The notes under the pieces were generated by a model. It saw only the letters and a list, made by a program, of their open reading frames with translations. It searched no databases and had not been told where the DNA came from. From Chelativorans salis (GTDB lineage Bacteria > Pseudomonadota > Alphaproteobacteria > Rhizobiales > Rhizobiaceae), in assembly GCF_025336525.1 (NCBI RefSeq), contig NZ_JAOCZP010000009.1:152484-216483 (forward strand): a stretch of 64,000 nt of DNA, written 5' to 3'. Made by a program: the position numbers and the translations under genes. Of this stretch, positions 52,727 through 62,170 are shown in pieces (within the stretch, counting starts at the first letter, position 1; every line of letters begins with the position of its first letter).

Positions 52727-53919
52727 CTGATCATTGCAAGCGGATGCGCTCCCGCCAGGATCGTCCTTATACATTGAACGCCAGTTTCCACGTCCGCGCC
52801 AACCCGAACGACAAAGACCGGTCCTAGCCTCGAAGCCGCAATCGTCTGCACAAGCATGCCGACATCGCCGGTCTCCGCCATGTCACGAGCTTCGATACAA
52901 GCTGAGGGAATGTCGCTTGCAATGAGCTGTCGCGCCTGGGCTACCAGCACATCAGTCCTCGTCCTGTAGCGCTGGCGGACTTGATCCTCTCTTGCGCCTG
53001 ATATCGCAACAGCGCGAGTCGCCAGCGCCTCAAGCAATGCATTCGACGCCGCATCGGCCAAAGTCGCACCCGCGGAATAGCCCTCGGTAGGGAGCGAAAG
53101 GATCGGTTCCCCCGTGCCCGTTTCGATTGTCTGACACCAAACGACCGGTACTTTGGCAGGTGACGGTGCGTACCAAAGCGCGGTCGAAAGCCCGTTGCTT
53201 CGCGCGCGGTCCAACAGCTGCGCAGTCCGGCTGTCGAAAGGGAACGAAGTTTCCAAGCGCATCCTTTCAAAAAAACCATGCGTGGCAAAGGCGCGCGCAA
53301 TGGCATCTCTTTCGATGCATTCGTACAGGCCGTGCAGAAATGCTGCGACCACGCTCGTATGGCAAGCAACACCAGTGGTCGTACGCACAAACACGCCGTC
53401 GCCGGGTGGCGATGGGTCTGTGTACCGTGTATGGACAAGTTCGAGCGGCACCGGCTGCGGGAGCCCGCTGGTGATCTCAAGCGCCAGCATCCATGGTATC
53501 CGGGCAAGCCGCCACTTTTCCCGAAAACCGGGCAGAACTTGATTTTTGAACTGACTTGGCGGAAGCCCAAGCTCCTCTGCAGTCGCAAAGAAAATGCGCT
53601 CTGGCGTGATTGATTCAGAGAAAAACCGTTCCAGCGATTCCATAATTGCGCCCACGGCCGCCTCCGCCAAGGAATTTCCACGTCCCACTGCAGTGACTTC
53701 GGAAAGCGCATCCGGGCGCACCGCCTGGACTACGGGCAGACCAATCCGGTCCAAGCCGGTCAGGTCTCCCAGTCGGGTAATTCGCGCTCGCCGACGCAGT
53801 GGCGCCAGGCGCGAAAAAAGCTCGTTCATATCGGACGGCGCCGAAGAGAATGATTGTGGCATCGCGTTGATTGCGACGAGCTCTGCCCGCAATCTCTCCA
53901 GTGAATGGTCAGTCTTCAT
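52723..53919 (-). CDS. ycaO: YcaO-domain protein (thioamide/azoline-forming)
   Basis: A 398-residue YcaO enzyme that activates a peptide backbone amide with ATP. Characteristic acidic ATP/Mg ligands are seen: SLAEAAVGAIMESLERFF (Glu86, Glu94, Glu97) and LYECIERDAI (Glu200, Glu203, Asp205). The C-terminus ends AHPLAMIR, not the PxPxP of azoline YcaOs, which favours a TfuA-partnered thioamide type. It overlaps the regulator gene (53909) by 11 bp upstream and tfuA by 4 bp downstream, so production is coupled to both. Confidence 0.92.
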   Translation of the reverse strand: MKTDHSLERLRAELVAINAMPQSFSSAPSDMNELFSRLAPLRRRARITRLGDLTGLDRIGLPVVQAVRPDALSEVTAVGRGNSLAEAAVGAIMESLERFFSESITPERIFFATAEELGLPPSQFKNQVLPGFREKWRLARIPWMLALEITSGLPQPVPLELVHTRYTDPSPPGDGVFVRTTTGVACHTSVVAAFLHGLYECIERDAIARAFATHGFFERMRLETSFPFDSRTAQLLDRARSNGLSTALWYAPSPAKVPVVWCQTIETGTGEPILSLPTEGYSAGATLADAASNALLEALATRAVAISGAREDQVRQRYRTRTDVLVAQARQLIASDIPSACIEARDMAETGDVGMLVQTIAASRLGPVFVVRVGADVETGVQCIRTILAGAHPLAMIR

Positions 53920-56900
53920 CGGTTGCGGTCAACAGCTGGGAGGCAAGCTTGAGTTCTTCGGCTGTTTGCTCGGACCGGTTCTTGAGGGCGATGGCACCCT
54001 GCCCATCCGCTATCGTCAATGCGGACCGCAAATCCGCGACAATCAGGTTCGGATCGCCTTGAGCCTGGGCTCGAAGTGCCGCGCGACGTCTAAACAGTTC
54101 CGCCAGCCAATAGGCATGGCCCGTCTGTCTCGCTTCCGTGATGGCGTCGGTCACCGTCGCGATCGCCAGTTCCGTCTGGCCTTTGCGGCCCAATAGGGTC
54201 GCATACATGTCAAGGTAGATGGGAAGATCCACCGCCGAGCCAAGATGTCTCAGGATCGCAAGCCCCTTGAAAAAAGTGTTATGGCCGCTCTCGAGATCCC
54301 GCGTGTAGGCTTCGGCCCACCCGCCGAACAGCAAGGAAAGCCCAGTCAGGAATTCCATCTCATGTTTGGCCGCAAGCTCTCCCATACGCCCACAGACGTC
54401 GGAGAGCCGGGTAAAATCGTTGCGATAGAACGCTGACACCGCCTCGCCATCGAGCGAATGCGCTTTGCTGGGAATATGGCTGATACTGTCTGTGAAGCCG
54501 ATCATCTCCGCAAGCGCGGCGTCCGATGCCTCGTGATTGCCTGTCAACCAGAGGCAGAGGGCGCGCTGGAGTAGCCCGCATACTTTGGCGTCGTGCCCTC
54601 CGAACAGGGCACGGTTCATTCTCGCGCGTTCGGCATCGTACAGCCTCAAGCCTGTCTCGATCGCCGCCAACGCTTCTCGATGCCTACCGAGATTGAAGTC
54701 GATCGCCCAAATGGAGTGGTTGATCTGTAGTTTGACCTCGGGATCATCCACCCCTGAAAGCATCTCCTGCACTCGCAGGGCGCGATCGTGCATGATACGG
54801 AAGTCCGCTCCGGTGTACCACCAGCCCCAAAAAACCGGAAACCAGTCGGCCAACTCACTGGAAGGGCGTTGCCGGGCAATATCGACACCACGGTTATAGA
54901 GCTCCTGTGCCCGGTCATCACGAGGGCCAAACTGGCTCGTCACGAGAGGGCCCAAGGCAGCGATTATCTCAAGTTGCAGGCCTTCGCGGGCGTCAATGTC
55001 ATCAATACTCGACGTTAGCTCGAGAGCATGCGAAAGGCATGATCTGGCCTCCGCTGTCGCCCAGCGAGCAGCACTGTCACGCCCGGCTCTGGCGAGTATG
55101 GTGGCGGCAACACGATAATTTCCCGCACGTTCAGCATGCCACGCAAGATCTACATCCCTGATGATCAAGCCGTCATGGAATTGTTGTTCAAGATGCTTGA
55201 ACACCCGCTGATGAAAGACGCGCCTGTCGGCGTCACGGAGCGAACTGTAGGCTGCCTCTCGAAGCAAGGCATGGCGGAATTCATACTCGGCGTCGGGCTG
55301 CGGCCAAATCTGCCGAAGGACATTCTGATCCACCAGAAATGCGAGCAGGGCAGTCAGGTTCTCCTCCGGCAGGAGGTCACCCATCACTTCGCGCAGCGTT
55401 GACACGTCGAAGGAACGCCCCAATACGGCGGCGATTTGCGCCACCCTCCGCCCCTCTCCTAGCGTATTGAGGCGGGAGAGAAGCAGATCGTTTAACGGCA
55501 TCGTGGGATCCCCCCACGAATCAGTTCTAAGCGCTGGACTTGTCCCGACACTGCGTTCCATCCGCAATCGCCACAGCACCAACTCCTCGAGAAACAGCGG
55601 GATGCCGTCGCTGAATTCCGAGACGAACGCCAGTTGCTCCGAGGTCGGGGAATCTTCGGCGACCATCTCCCACAAGGAAGTCGCAAGAGCCTTCATTTCG
55701 CCGGCGTCGAGACGTCGGAGTTTCAAATCAAGAGCGTTGCTCGCGTCTGAAATCGAACGAAGGGAGTCGTCGCGGGTAGTGAGGACAATGAGGACGGGCT
55801 TATCTGCTATCCAGCTGGATAAAGCCTCGAGTTCCGTGAGGGTGGTGGGATCGGCCCAGTGTATGTCCTCGACGACGATGCAGACGGCACCTTTCCTGGC
55901 CCTCGCGCCGATCACCGACTGGATAGCACTGCGATTTCGTCTGAGGGCCTCCTTTGTTGACAAGGATAGGTCCTGGCGGGCAGCCGGGATGATGCCGCTC
56001 GCGAAGCCGAGTTGCTCCACATGACCGGAATCGGACACGCCCAGGCGTCGGGCCGCTCTTGCGAAAACCGCGTCGGGCTGCTGTGTCCACCGCCGCCGGC
56101 TGGCAAACATGTTCGCGACCGGCGAGAATGCTGTCCGACTACCGCCGGGAGCGCATTGCAGCAGCCAAGGGCGCACCCCTGCGGCTTTGAGGCGACCGCG
56201 CAAGTCGTAAAGCAACCGCGATTTCCCGATGCCAGGGTCGCCCCGGACGATCACGAATTGTCCTAGACCGCCACAAGCGTCGGACCAGCGACTGATCAGA
56301 AGTTCGAGTTCGCTGCGGCGGCCGACGATCGGCAAGACGCGCTGACGTCTCGCTTCGAACCTATCCGAGACGCGGCGAGGCGTGACCAAGCGCCAGAACG
56401 CATCGACCTGCTTTCCACTGTCTGAGGGTTCGCTGGGATGCTGGAACTTGAAGTAGCGGCTGACACGCGCGCGTAGCCGGTTGCTTACATAGATTCCCGG
56501 AGTTGGCGCCAACAAGCGCATCCGACGTGCCACCAGTTCCGGATGGCCTAGCACGCGTGGTTTACCTTCATGTGGATGAGGCGAGAAAATCAACGATAGG
56601 CCGTCTGCAAGCCCGGCTTTGAGACAAAATCGCTGATCTGGGCGGCTTTGCCAGCGGTAGTTGTCAATCGCCTCGCTGAGTTCGTTGGCTGCGGTGACCG
56701 CGTCACTGGCATAGTCTTCCGCCTGTCCGTCGATGCCGAAGAAGATGACGCCGTGGTCCAGCGCATTGGCACCGGCCACGCCAAGCCATTCCTCGGCAAT
56801 CACGTTGATGAGGCGATCCAATTCACCAACAAGATTGGCCAGACTGTCGGCGTTTTCATGCTCAGCGACTTCAGCGACGCCATTGATCTCGTAGCTGAGG

Positions 56901-57739
56901 GCAACAATTACGCGCTGCTCGATGAGATCCCGCTTCGCCTCGACGGTAGCGGGCGCGGCGGAATCCGGCAATGGCCGAACGGCAGGTGACGAGCTTGCTT
57001 CGTCCAATATCGCCCGAGTGCCGGAGTCCGTCTGCACCCTTTCGATGACGGCCATAGTCTCGGACGAAGGAGTGACGCCAAGCGCGGTCTCGAACAATTC
57101 CAACATTGACCTCGCATGGCGCATCGCCTCGCCACGTCGATTGGCCGCAAGCAGGGCATTCAACAGGGCGCGGTGCGCCTCCTCAGCGAGATCGTCCAGC
57201 AACACGGCACGCCGCCCGTCCTGTACGGCCGATTCAAAATCACCGCTTCCAAGCGCATTTTCAGAAAGCTTTACGAATACTTCCAGGGCACGCGCCCGAT
57301 GCCATCCACGCTGATCAGAGATCCACTGCTCTGCGTCGGCATCCCGGATGCGGACGTCACGAAGAAAATCGCCGTTGTAAAGATCCGATGCAGCACGAAG
57401 CGATTGCAAATCGCCGTTTGCAAGAAGCGTTTTGAAATTTAAAGCATCGACCTGGATCGATTCGGGACGGAGCCACACTTCCTCCCGCTGAGCACCAATC
57501 AGAGGTTCCGCTACAAATTGCTTCCTCAGCTGGCTCAAAGCGGTTCGCAGGTTCTGACTCGCACCTTCATCGCCTCGCTCACCCCAAAGACGCTCTGCCA
57601 AAACCTCTCGATGGCAACTGTGCGGTAGAGCCAGAGCAAGTGAAGCAAACAGACAGCGCTGCTTGGCGGACACGATCGGGATGGGCGTGTCGTCGTGGAG
57701 CAGTTCAAAGCCGCCAAGAACACGCAGATAGTAACTCAT
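53909..57739 (-). CDS. giant SARP/BTAD-AAA transcription activator of the YcaO-TfuA operon
   Basis: A 1276-residue regulator. Residues 1-95 are an OmpR-type winged helix (RVLGGFELLHDDTPIPIVSAKQRCLFASLALALP), 96-245 a BTAD/TPR domain (SDLYNGDFLRDVRIRDADAEQW... AHRALLNALLAANRRGEAMRHARSML), and about 270-450 resembles a class III nucleotidyl cyclase with its metal Asp absent (IVALSYEING; FFGIDGQAEDYASDAVTAA). From about 490 an AAA ATPase has Walker A VIVRGDPGIGKSRLLYDLRG and Walker B-like CIVVEDIHWADPT, and the C-terminal 500 residues are TPR-like helices. This is the layout of LAL/SARP pathway regulators. It heads the operon, so it is the likely on-switch. The cyclase part is probably a nucleotide or ligand sensor. 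Confidence 0.88.
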   Translation of the reverse strand: MSYYLRVLGGFELLHDDTPIPIVSAKQRCLFASLALALPHSCHREVLAERLWGERGDEGASQNLRTALSQLRKQFVAEPLIGAQREEVWLRPESIQVDALNFKTLLANGDLQSLRAASDLYNGDFLRDVRIRDADAEQWISDQRGWHRARALEVFVKLSENALGSGDFESAVQDGRRAVLLDDLAEEAHRALLNALLAANRRGEAMRHARSMLELFETALGVTPSSETMAVIERVQTDSGTRAILDEASSSPAVRPLPDSAAPATVEAKRDLIEQRVIVALSYEINGVAEVAEHENADSLANLVGELDRLINVIAEEWLGVAGANALDHGVIFFGIDGQAEDYASDAVTAANELSEAIDNYRWQSRPDQRFCLKAGLADGLSLIFSPHPHEGKPRVLGHPELVARRMRLLAPTPGIYVSNRLRARVSRYFKFQHPSEPSDSGKQVDAFWRLVTPRRVSDRFEARRQRVLPIVGRRSELELLISRWSDACGGLGQFVIVRGDPGIGKSRLLYDLRGRLKAAGVRPWLLQCAPGGSRTAFSPVANMFASRRRWTQQPDAVFARAARRLGVSDSGHVEQLGFASGIIPAARQDLSLSTKEALRRNRSAIQSVIGARARKGAVCIVVEDIHWADPTTLTELEALSSWIADKPVLIVLTTRDDSLRSISDASNALDLKLRRLDAGEMKALATSLWEMVAEDSPTSEQLAFVSEFSDGIPLFLEELVLWRLRMERSVGTSPALRTDSWGDPTMPLNDLLLSRLNTLGEGRRVAQIAAVLGRSFDVSTLREVMGDLLPEENLTALLAFLVDQNVLRQIWPQPDAEYEFRHALLREAAYSSLRDADRRVFHQRVFKHLEQQFHDGLIIRDVDLAWHAERAGNYRVAATILARAGRDSAARWATAEARSCLSHALELTSSIDDIDAREGLQLEIIAALGPLVTSQFGPRDDRAQELYNRGVDIARQRPSSELADWFPVFWGWWYTGADFRIMHDRALRVQEMLSGVDDPEVKLQINHSIWAIDFNLGRHREALAAIETGLRLYDAERARMNRALFGGHDAKVCGLLQRALCLWLTGNHEASDAALAEMIGFTDSISHIPSKAHSLDGEAVSAFYRNDFTRLSDVCGRMGELAAKHEMEFLTGLSLLFGGWAEAYTRDLESGHNTFFKGLAILRHLGSAVDLPIYLDMYATLLGRKGQTELAIATVTDAITEARQTGHAYWLAELFRRRAALRAQAQGDPNLIVADLRSALTIADGQGAIALKNRSEQTAEELKLASQLLTATDED

Positions 57740-57921
57740 GGCGCGAAGCCGCCTGTATGGCGTAGCAAAAACTAAATCGCCCTACAAATATCGCGAAGCC
57801 GCAATGCCCCCACGGAGAGGACGAAAGGGCCGACAATCATACCGAAGGCGACCCGCGTCGGACTTTAGCACGAAAGTGTGCAACTGGAACGTCAAAGCTT
57901 GTCAACTGAATCCAAGGGCCA
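57740..57921. promoter_or_regulatory. leader region of the YcaO-TfuA operon
   Basis: About 180 bp between the terminator of the small repeat gene and the start of the regulator. The motif CGCGAAGCCGC occurs at 57744 and 57792. No promoter could be fixed by eye. Confidence 0.3.
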
Positions 57922-57950
57922 CAAAAAGAAGCAGCCCCGATCGGGGCTGC
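57922..57950 (-). terminator. Rho-independent terminator of the two-repeat gene
   Basis: A perfect 20-base palindrome (57931-57950), whose arms are GCAGCCCCGA and its complement, is followed on the minus strand by TTCTTTTTGT. It stops the small GFGPS gene before the regulator of the YcaO operon. Confidence 0.8.
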
Positions 57951-57973
57951 GAGCTTAGGATGCAAAGCCGCCG

Positions 57974-58261
57974 CTAGCGCGCAATTTGGAAGCGCGGAGT
58001 GGGCTGATCGTTCTCGTCGCTGGGGCCAAAACCGTCCGCAGCCGAGAAGCGGACCCTCCGGCCACCGACGGTCGGGAAGCCGTAAGATTGTTCCATGCTG
58101 CCAGTCACGATGGTGCTGTCGGTGGAAGGCACCATCTGGTGGCGAGGAGCAGGCAGACTGTTTGCCTCGCTGGGACCGACGCCCCATGCGGCTTCGAAAG
58201 CAGCAGCATTGCTGACGCCGAGTGTTGCGAGAACGGATGTGAGAATAATGAGCTTAGCCAT
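57974..58261 (-). CDS. exported two-repeat GFGPS protein
   Basis: A 95-residue protein, paralogue of the 36238 product. A signal peptide (KLIILTSVLATLGVSNAAA) is cut near residue 21. Units are at residues 22-44 (AAWGVGPSEANSLPAPRHQM) and 72-94 (AADGFGPSDENDQPTPRFQI), again with the last unit at the very end of the chain. Mature chain is about 74 residues, hydrophilic, with no Cys. The ATG has AGGAGG (reading minus CAGGAGGCTACT) upstream. It is transcribed alone, ending in the terminator at 57922. No known domain. It lies right upstream of the YcaO-TfuA operon on the same strand, so a functional link is possible. Confidence 0.8.
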   Translation of the reverse strand: MAKLIILTSVLATLGVSNAAAFEAAWGVGPSEANSLPAPRHQMVPSTDSTIVTGSMEQSYGFPTVGGRRVRFSAADGFGPSDENDQPTPRFQIAR

Positions 58262-59541
58262 AGTAGCCTCCTGTGTGTGTATGTGTTGAGTGAGGAACTG
58301 CGGTCATTCCTTGCATTCCTCTATTATCGCTTGTGACCGCGAGGTGTTTTTACGGACTGGCCGTGGAAGCTCCGTTGATCGAACGTGAGTGGTCCGTGAA
58401 AAACAGTGCGCCGGGCTGCGAAATGCTTGCCTTTGTTGCCGGTCTCTTGCTGACCCGGTGCGAGTTCTTCTGGACCGTGAGGAAGCGGTCGACCGGGCAG
58501 GCATTGCCTACAGGCCGATCGACATCGATGCGCCCGAGTTCCAGAAGGGTGCCAAGGACGGTGAAATCCGCGCGCGGCCACGCCCACCAGGCTACGATTT
58601 GGGGCTTCCTCCTGTGCTTCGCCCGACCGCTTCGGGAACCATCCTGCACTACGGCTTCGGCTATGTCGGTGTTTTCGTTCTCGGCTATGCAGCCATGGTC
58701 GCCCTTGGCTTTGCCATTCTGATCGTTGGGGCAGTCGCACCACTGTCATCGCCGGAGCTACCTGGATCGGTGCGCGGGCTACGCGATCGTCTCGGTGAGG
58801 CTGCTCAAAGCTCTACCAAATTACTGTGCCGTCCCGAGCATCGCACGCAAGCACCCAGCCCCCAGGACATCGATATCGTCAAGGTTGGCCCAATCCGCGC
58901 GGCTGCGACTGTCAGCGTTGAACATGCGGCTCATTCCGGAGGTCGCTGGCGAGGTGAGCCTGGCGCGCTAATCCCGCGAACATCTGTTTGGGATCGAATT
59001 ATCGTGTCCCGTTGTGTCGCAGCTCCCGCGCCGAACCCCGGCGGCCTTCAAGAAACGGTAGAGCTTTACGGTACGGCTGACACGCGGCGCGAAACGGACA
59101 GCTCTGATGGAGTTTTTGGGGCCACAAGCGGACCGGCGGCTCTGGGATGGAACCAGCAGCAAGCCGCCCTTCCCTCATTGTCGGCTTGTGCGTCAGATAT
59201 ACCATCGCGCTCGCATCGGCTGTCGCGGATTGAGCCAATGACGCCCGCCCGCTAACAGGATGTTGTCGGCTTCCTCGGGCTGGATCATCTTGGCCTGCGG
59301 CAGATCCATGAGTGGTGTCTTCGCCAACAGGTGGCGACAGAAGGCCCGACGTCGGCGGGCATCTCCAGCCGATAGCGATAATTATCCCGCTCGCCCTCGA
59401 AGTCCGGCAGAGCATGCTCAACGTATTCCCAAGGCATTGTTAAGCGCAGCTATACATACAGTGCAAAATTGGCGTGTTTATCTCGGTTACTAAAATAGTC
59501 ATCTTCGGCCGGGCGTTAGAAGTCGAAACCGGAGTACACGA
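58262..59541. other. 1.28-kb stretch without supported genes, probably decayed
   Basis: A long open frame on plus (58389-59255, 288 codons) and overlapping frames on minus have no recognisable family, irregular composition and no ribosome site. The plus frame contains one credible hydrophobic helix (YVGVFVLGYAAMVALGFAILIVGA) inside otherwise shadow-like sequence. The minus strand carries a frameshifted gene remnant at 59193-59436. The right end holds the promoter of the molybdenum hydroxylase genes, with an AT-rich part near 59440-59510. Confidence 0.45.
59193..59436 (-). pseudogene. frameshifted remnant of a small protein
   Basis: On the minus strand MPWEYVEHALPDFEGERDNYRY starts a protein-like frame that loses sense after SVATC. 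One base over, the sequence LLAKTPLMDLPQAKMIQ resumes and ends ...MRARWYI with a stop at 59193. Together they would make one protein of about 80 residues. I cannot name the family. The call depends on a single frameshift near 59327 and could also be a sequencing error. Confidence 0.35.
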
Positions 59542-59994
59542 ATGGCATTCTCGATGCAGATCAACGGCCGCACCTACACAGTGGATGTAGACGGCGACAC
59601 CCCACTCCTCTGGGTACTGCGCGACTTGCTTGGCATGACCGGTACCAAGTTCGGGTGTGGACAAGCACTTTGTGGAGCCTGCACCGTCCACGTTGATGGC
59701 GTGGCCACTCGCTCTTGCGTGACTCCCATTGAAAGCGTCGTGGAAAGCCAGGTCACGACGATCGAAGCTCTCCACACCGTTGCGCATGGGAAGGCGCTGC
59801 AGGATGCGTGGATCGAGCTTGAAGTCCCTCAATGCGGCTACTGTCAGTCAGGACAGCTGATGTCCGCCGCAGCATTACTAGAGGAAACCCCCAGCCCGAC
59901 CGACGACGACATAGACAATGCAATGTGGGGCAATGTCTGTCGCTGCGGGACGTATCAGCGCATTCGCGCCGCCATCAAGCGCGCAAGCGCATAA
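59542..59994 (+). CDS. iorA: isoquinoline 1-oxidoreductase-type 2Fe-2S subunit
   Basis: A 150-residue electron-transfer subunit of a molybdenum hydroxylase. The plant-type ferredoxin cluster is [21 protein letters not shown] (four Cys), and the second 2Fe-2S cluster is in [11 protein letters not shown] and [15 protein letters not shown]. It passes electrons from the Mo centre in the next gene's product to the cytochrome c encoded after that. AACCGGAG lies before the ATG. The gap to the next gene is 13 bp. Confidence 0.92.
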   Translation: MAFSMQINGRTYTVDVDGDTPLLWVLRDLLGMTGTKFGCGQALCGACTVHVDGVATRSCVTPIESVVESQVTTIEALHTVAHGKALQDAWIELEVPQCGYCQSGQLMSAAALLEETPSPTDDDIDNAMWGNVCRCGTYQRIRAAIKRASA

Positions 59995-60007
59995 CGGGAG
60001 ACAAATC

Positions 60008-62167
60008 ATGTCAAACAGTGCTCTCGGCCCGCAGTTGAACCGCCGCCATTTCCTGAAGGCAAGCGTTGCCGTTGGGGGTGGTCTCGTCGTCAATCTCGCC
60101 CTTGGCCCAGACTTCTCTGCCGCCGCCGCGGACTTCGCTCCCAATGCTTTCATCCGCATCGACCGGAAAGGCCTTGTCACGCTGGTTATGCCGCAAGTGG
60201 AAATGGGCCAGGGAATCTACACCGCCCAAGCAATGCTGCTCGCAGAAGAGCTGGAAATCGCACTTGATGATGTAAAGCTCGAACATGCGCCCCTCAACGA
60301 GGCCCTGTACGCCCATCCAATGCTCGGGCGTCAGATGACGGGCGGTTCCACGTCAATACGTGCGTTCTGGACACCGTTGCGTACGGCCGGTGCGACGGCC
60401 CGCACCCTGCTCATTCAGGCCGCAGCAAAGGAGTGGAATGTAGATCCCGTAACCTGTCGCGCCGAAGATGGCTTCGTTCTCGACGAGAGCGGAACGAGGA
60501 AGCTGGCCTATGGTGAACTGGTCGACATTGCTGCGTTGCTTCCCGTTCCTGCCCCGGAAGATGTTACGCTCAAGTCTCCGGAGGATTTCAAACTCCTGGG
60601 AACGTCGGCAAAGCGGCTGGATACGCCGGGAAAGATCAACGGGTCGCTCAACTATGGCATCGACGCATTTCCTGATGGGACCAAGATTGCCGCGATCGCC
60701 ATATCTCCGGTTCTTGGCGGCAAGCCGAAGTCGGTAAACGAGCAGGCTGCGCTGGCGATCAATGGGGTGCGCCAGGTGGTGCTCACGGATGAGGCCGTGG
60801 CGGTCGTGGGGGATCACACCGGAGCGGCCAAGAAGGGGCTTGAAGCAGCTTCGATCGAGTGGGATGACGGTCCCAACGCGCAAGTGTCCAGCGCCGACAT
60901 CGTACGACATCTGGAGCAGGAATCACAAAAGCCCGGCGCCATTGCCCGCAGCGAAGGCGATGTGACAACGGCGCTGGCAGGCGCAGCGCAGCGGATCGAC
61001 GTTGTTTATCAATTGCCTTTTCTTTCCCACGCGGCAATGGAGCCGATGAATTGCACGGTGCACGTGCGCGAGGATGCTTGCGAGCTTTGGGTCGGAACCC
61101 AGAACCTCTCTGCAGCCAAACTGGCTGCCGTGACAGTCACCGGCCTGGAGCCGGAGAAGATCATTATCAACAATCACATCGTCGGCGGCGGCTTTGGCCG
61201 CCGCCTCGAAGCCGACGGCATCGCCCACGCTGTTAAGGTTGCGATGCACGTCGACGGCCCGGTCAAGGTTATCTGGAGCCGCGAGGAAGATATTCAGCAC
61301 GGGTACTACCGTCCGTACTACTACGATCGAATGTCAGGCGGGATTGACGAGCAAGGAAACCCTGTCGCCTGGATGCATCGTGTCTCCGGGTCATCGATTT
61401 TTGCCCGTATCGCACCAGGTGCAATGCAGAACGGCGTGGACCCCGATGGCGTAGAGGGGGCAGCCCATCCGCCATACAAGCTTCCGGCAATCCAGGTCGA
61501 GTTCAACCAGGTCGAGCCACAAGGCGTTCTTACGAGTTGGTGGCGCGGTGTCGGACCCTCTCACAACGTCTTTATGGTCGAAAGTTTCATCGATGAACTC
61601 GCCGCTGCAGCAGAAGCCGATCCGGTCGAATACCGCAAACGACTGCTGACGGAAAATCCTCGTGCGTTGAGGGTCTTGGAACTGGCTGCAGAGAAGGCCG
61701 ATTGGGGCAAGCCTCTTTCGGCCCGGCAGGGCCGCGGTGTCGCCGTGCAGTTCGCGTTCGGCTCCTATCTCGCAATGATTGCCGACGCCACTGTCGAGGC
61801 TGACGGCGTTGTCAGGGTCACACGTATTGTGACCGCTGTGGACTGTGGACTGACAGTGAACCCGGATACGATTGCGGCCCAGATGGAAGGCGGCGCCTTG
61901 TACGGCCTGACAGCGGCTCTGTATGGCGCGATTACCCTCAAGGACGGCCGCGTCGAGCAAAGCAATTTCGACAACTACCTGCCGCTTCGCATCGACGAGG
62001 CACCACACGTTGAAACCCACATTATCCCGAGTGCCGAGCCGCCAGGAGGAATAGGCGAAGTAGCGACCTCGGCGGTGTTCCCAGCCGTCACAAATGCGAT
62101 CTTCTCGGCAACAGGGAGGCGTGTGCGAACACTGCCAGTCAATCCCGCAGACCTGAGGGAAGCCTAG
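60008..62167 (+). CDS. iorB: xanthine-oxidase-family molybdopterin subunit, Tat-exported (IorB-like)
   Basis: 719 residues. Twin-arginine signal NRRHFLKASVAVGGGLVVNLALG exports it folded with cofactor. The molybdopterin cytosine dinucleotide sites include QVEMGQGIYTAQAML, HIVGGGFGRRLEADG and the C-terminal PPGGIGEVATSAVFPAVTNAI, where the conserved Glu of GIGE is the catalytic base. The N-terminal repeat of the domain (FIRIDRKGLVTLVMPQVEMGQG) is that of isoquinoline 1-oxidoreductase/aldehyde dehydrogenase (PQQ-independent) IorB. Likely substrate an aldehyde or N-heterocycle. GGGAGA precedes the ATG. No FAD subunit is in the operon; the next gene, a cytochrome c, replaces it. Confidence 0.9.
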   Translation: MSNSALGPQLNRRHFLKASVAVGGGLVVNLALGPDFSAAAADFAPNAFIRIDRKGLVTLVMPQVEMGQGIYTAQAMLLAEELEIALDDVKLEHAPLNEALYAHPMLGRQMTGGSTSIRAFWTPLRTAGATARTLLIQAAAKEWNVDPVTCRAEDGFVLDESGTRKLAYGELVDIAALLPVPAPEDVTLKSPEDFKLLGTSAKRLDTPGKINGSLNYGIDAFPDGTKIAAIAISPVLGGKPKSVNEQAALAINGVRQVVLTDEAVAVVGDHTGAAKKGLEAASIEWDDGPNAQVSSADIVRHLEQESQKPGAIARSEGDVTTALAGAAQRIDVVYQLPFLSHAAMEPMNCTVHVREDACELWVGTQNLSAAKLAAVTVTGLEPEKIIINNHIVGGGFGRRLEADGIAHAVKVAMHVDGPVKVIWSREEDIQHGYYRPYYYDRMSGGIDEQGNPVAWMHRVSGSSIFARIAPGAMQNGVDPDGVEGAAHPPYKLPAIQVEFNQVEPQGVLTSWWRGVGPSHNVFMVESFIDELAAAAEADPVEYRKRLLTENPRALRVLELAAEKADWGKPLSARQGRGVAVQFAFGSYLAMIADATVEADGVVRVTRIVTAVDCGLTVNPDTIAAQMEGGALYGLTAALYGAITLKDGRVEQSNFDNYLPLRIDEAPHVETHIIPSAEPPGGIGEVATSAVFPAVTNAIFSATGRRVRTLPVNPADLREA

Positions 62168-62170
62168 CGG

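Noticed and set aside
58389..59255. Plus-strand open frame of 288 codons
   Set aside because: No ribosome site and no recognisable domain beyond one helix; protein is Arg/Pro/Ala-heavy as in shadow frames. Kept only as a decayed region.
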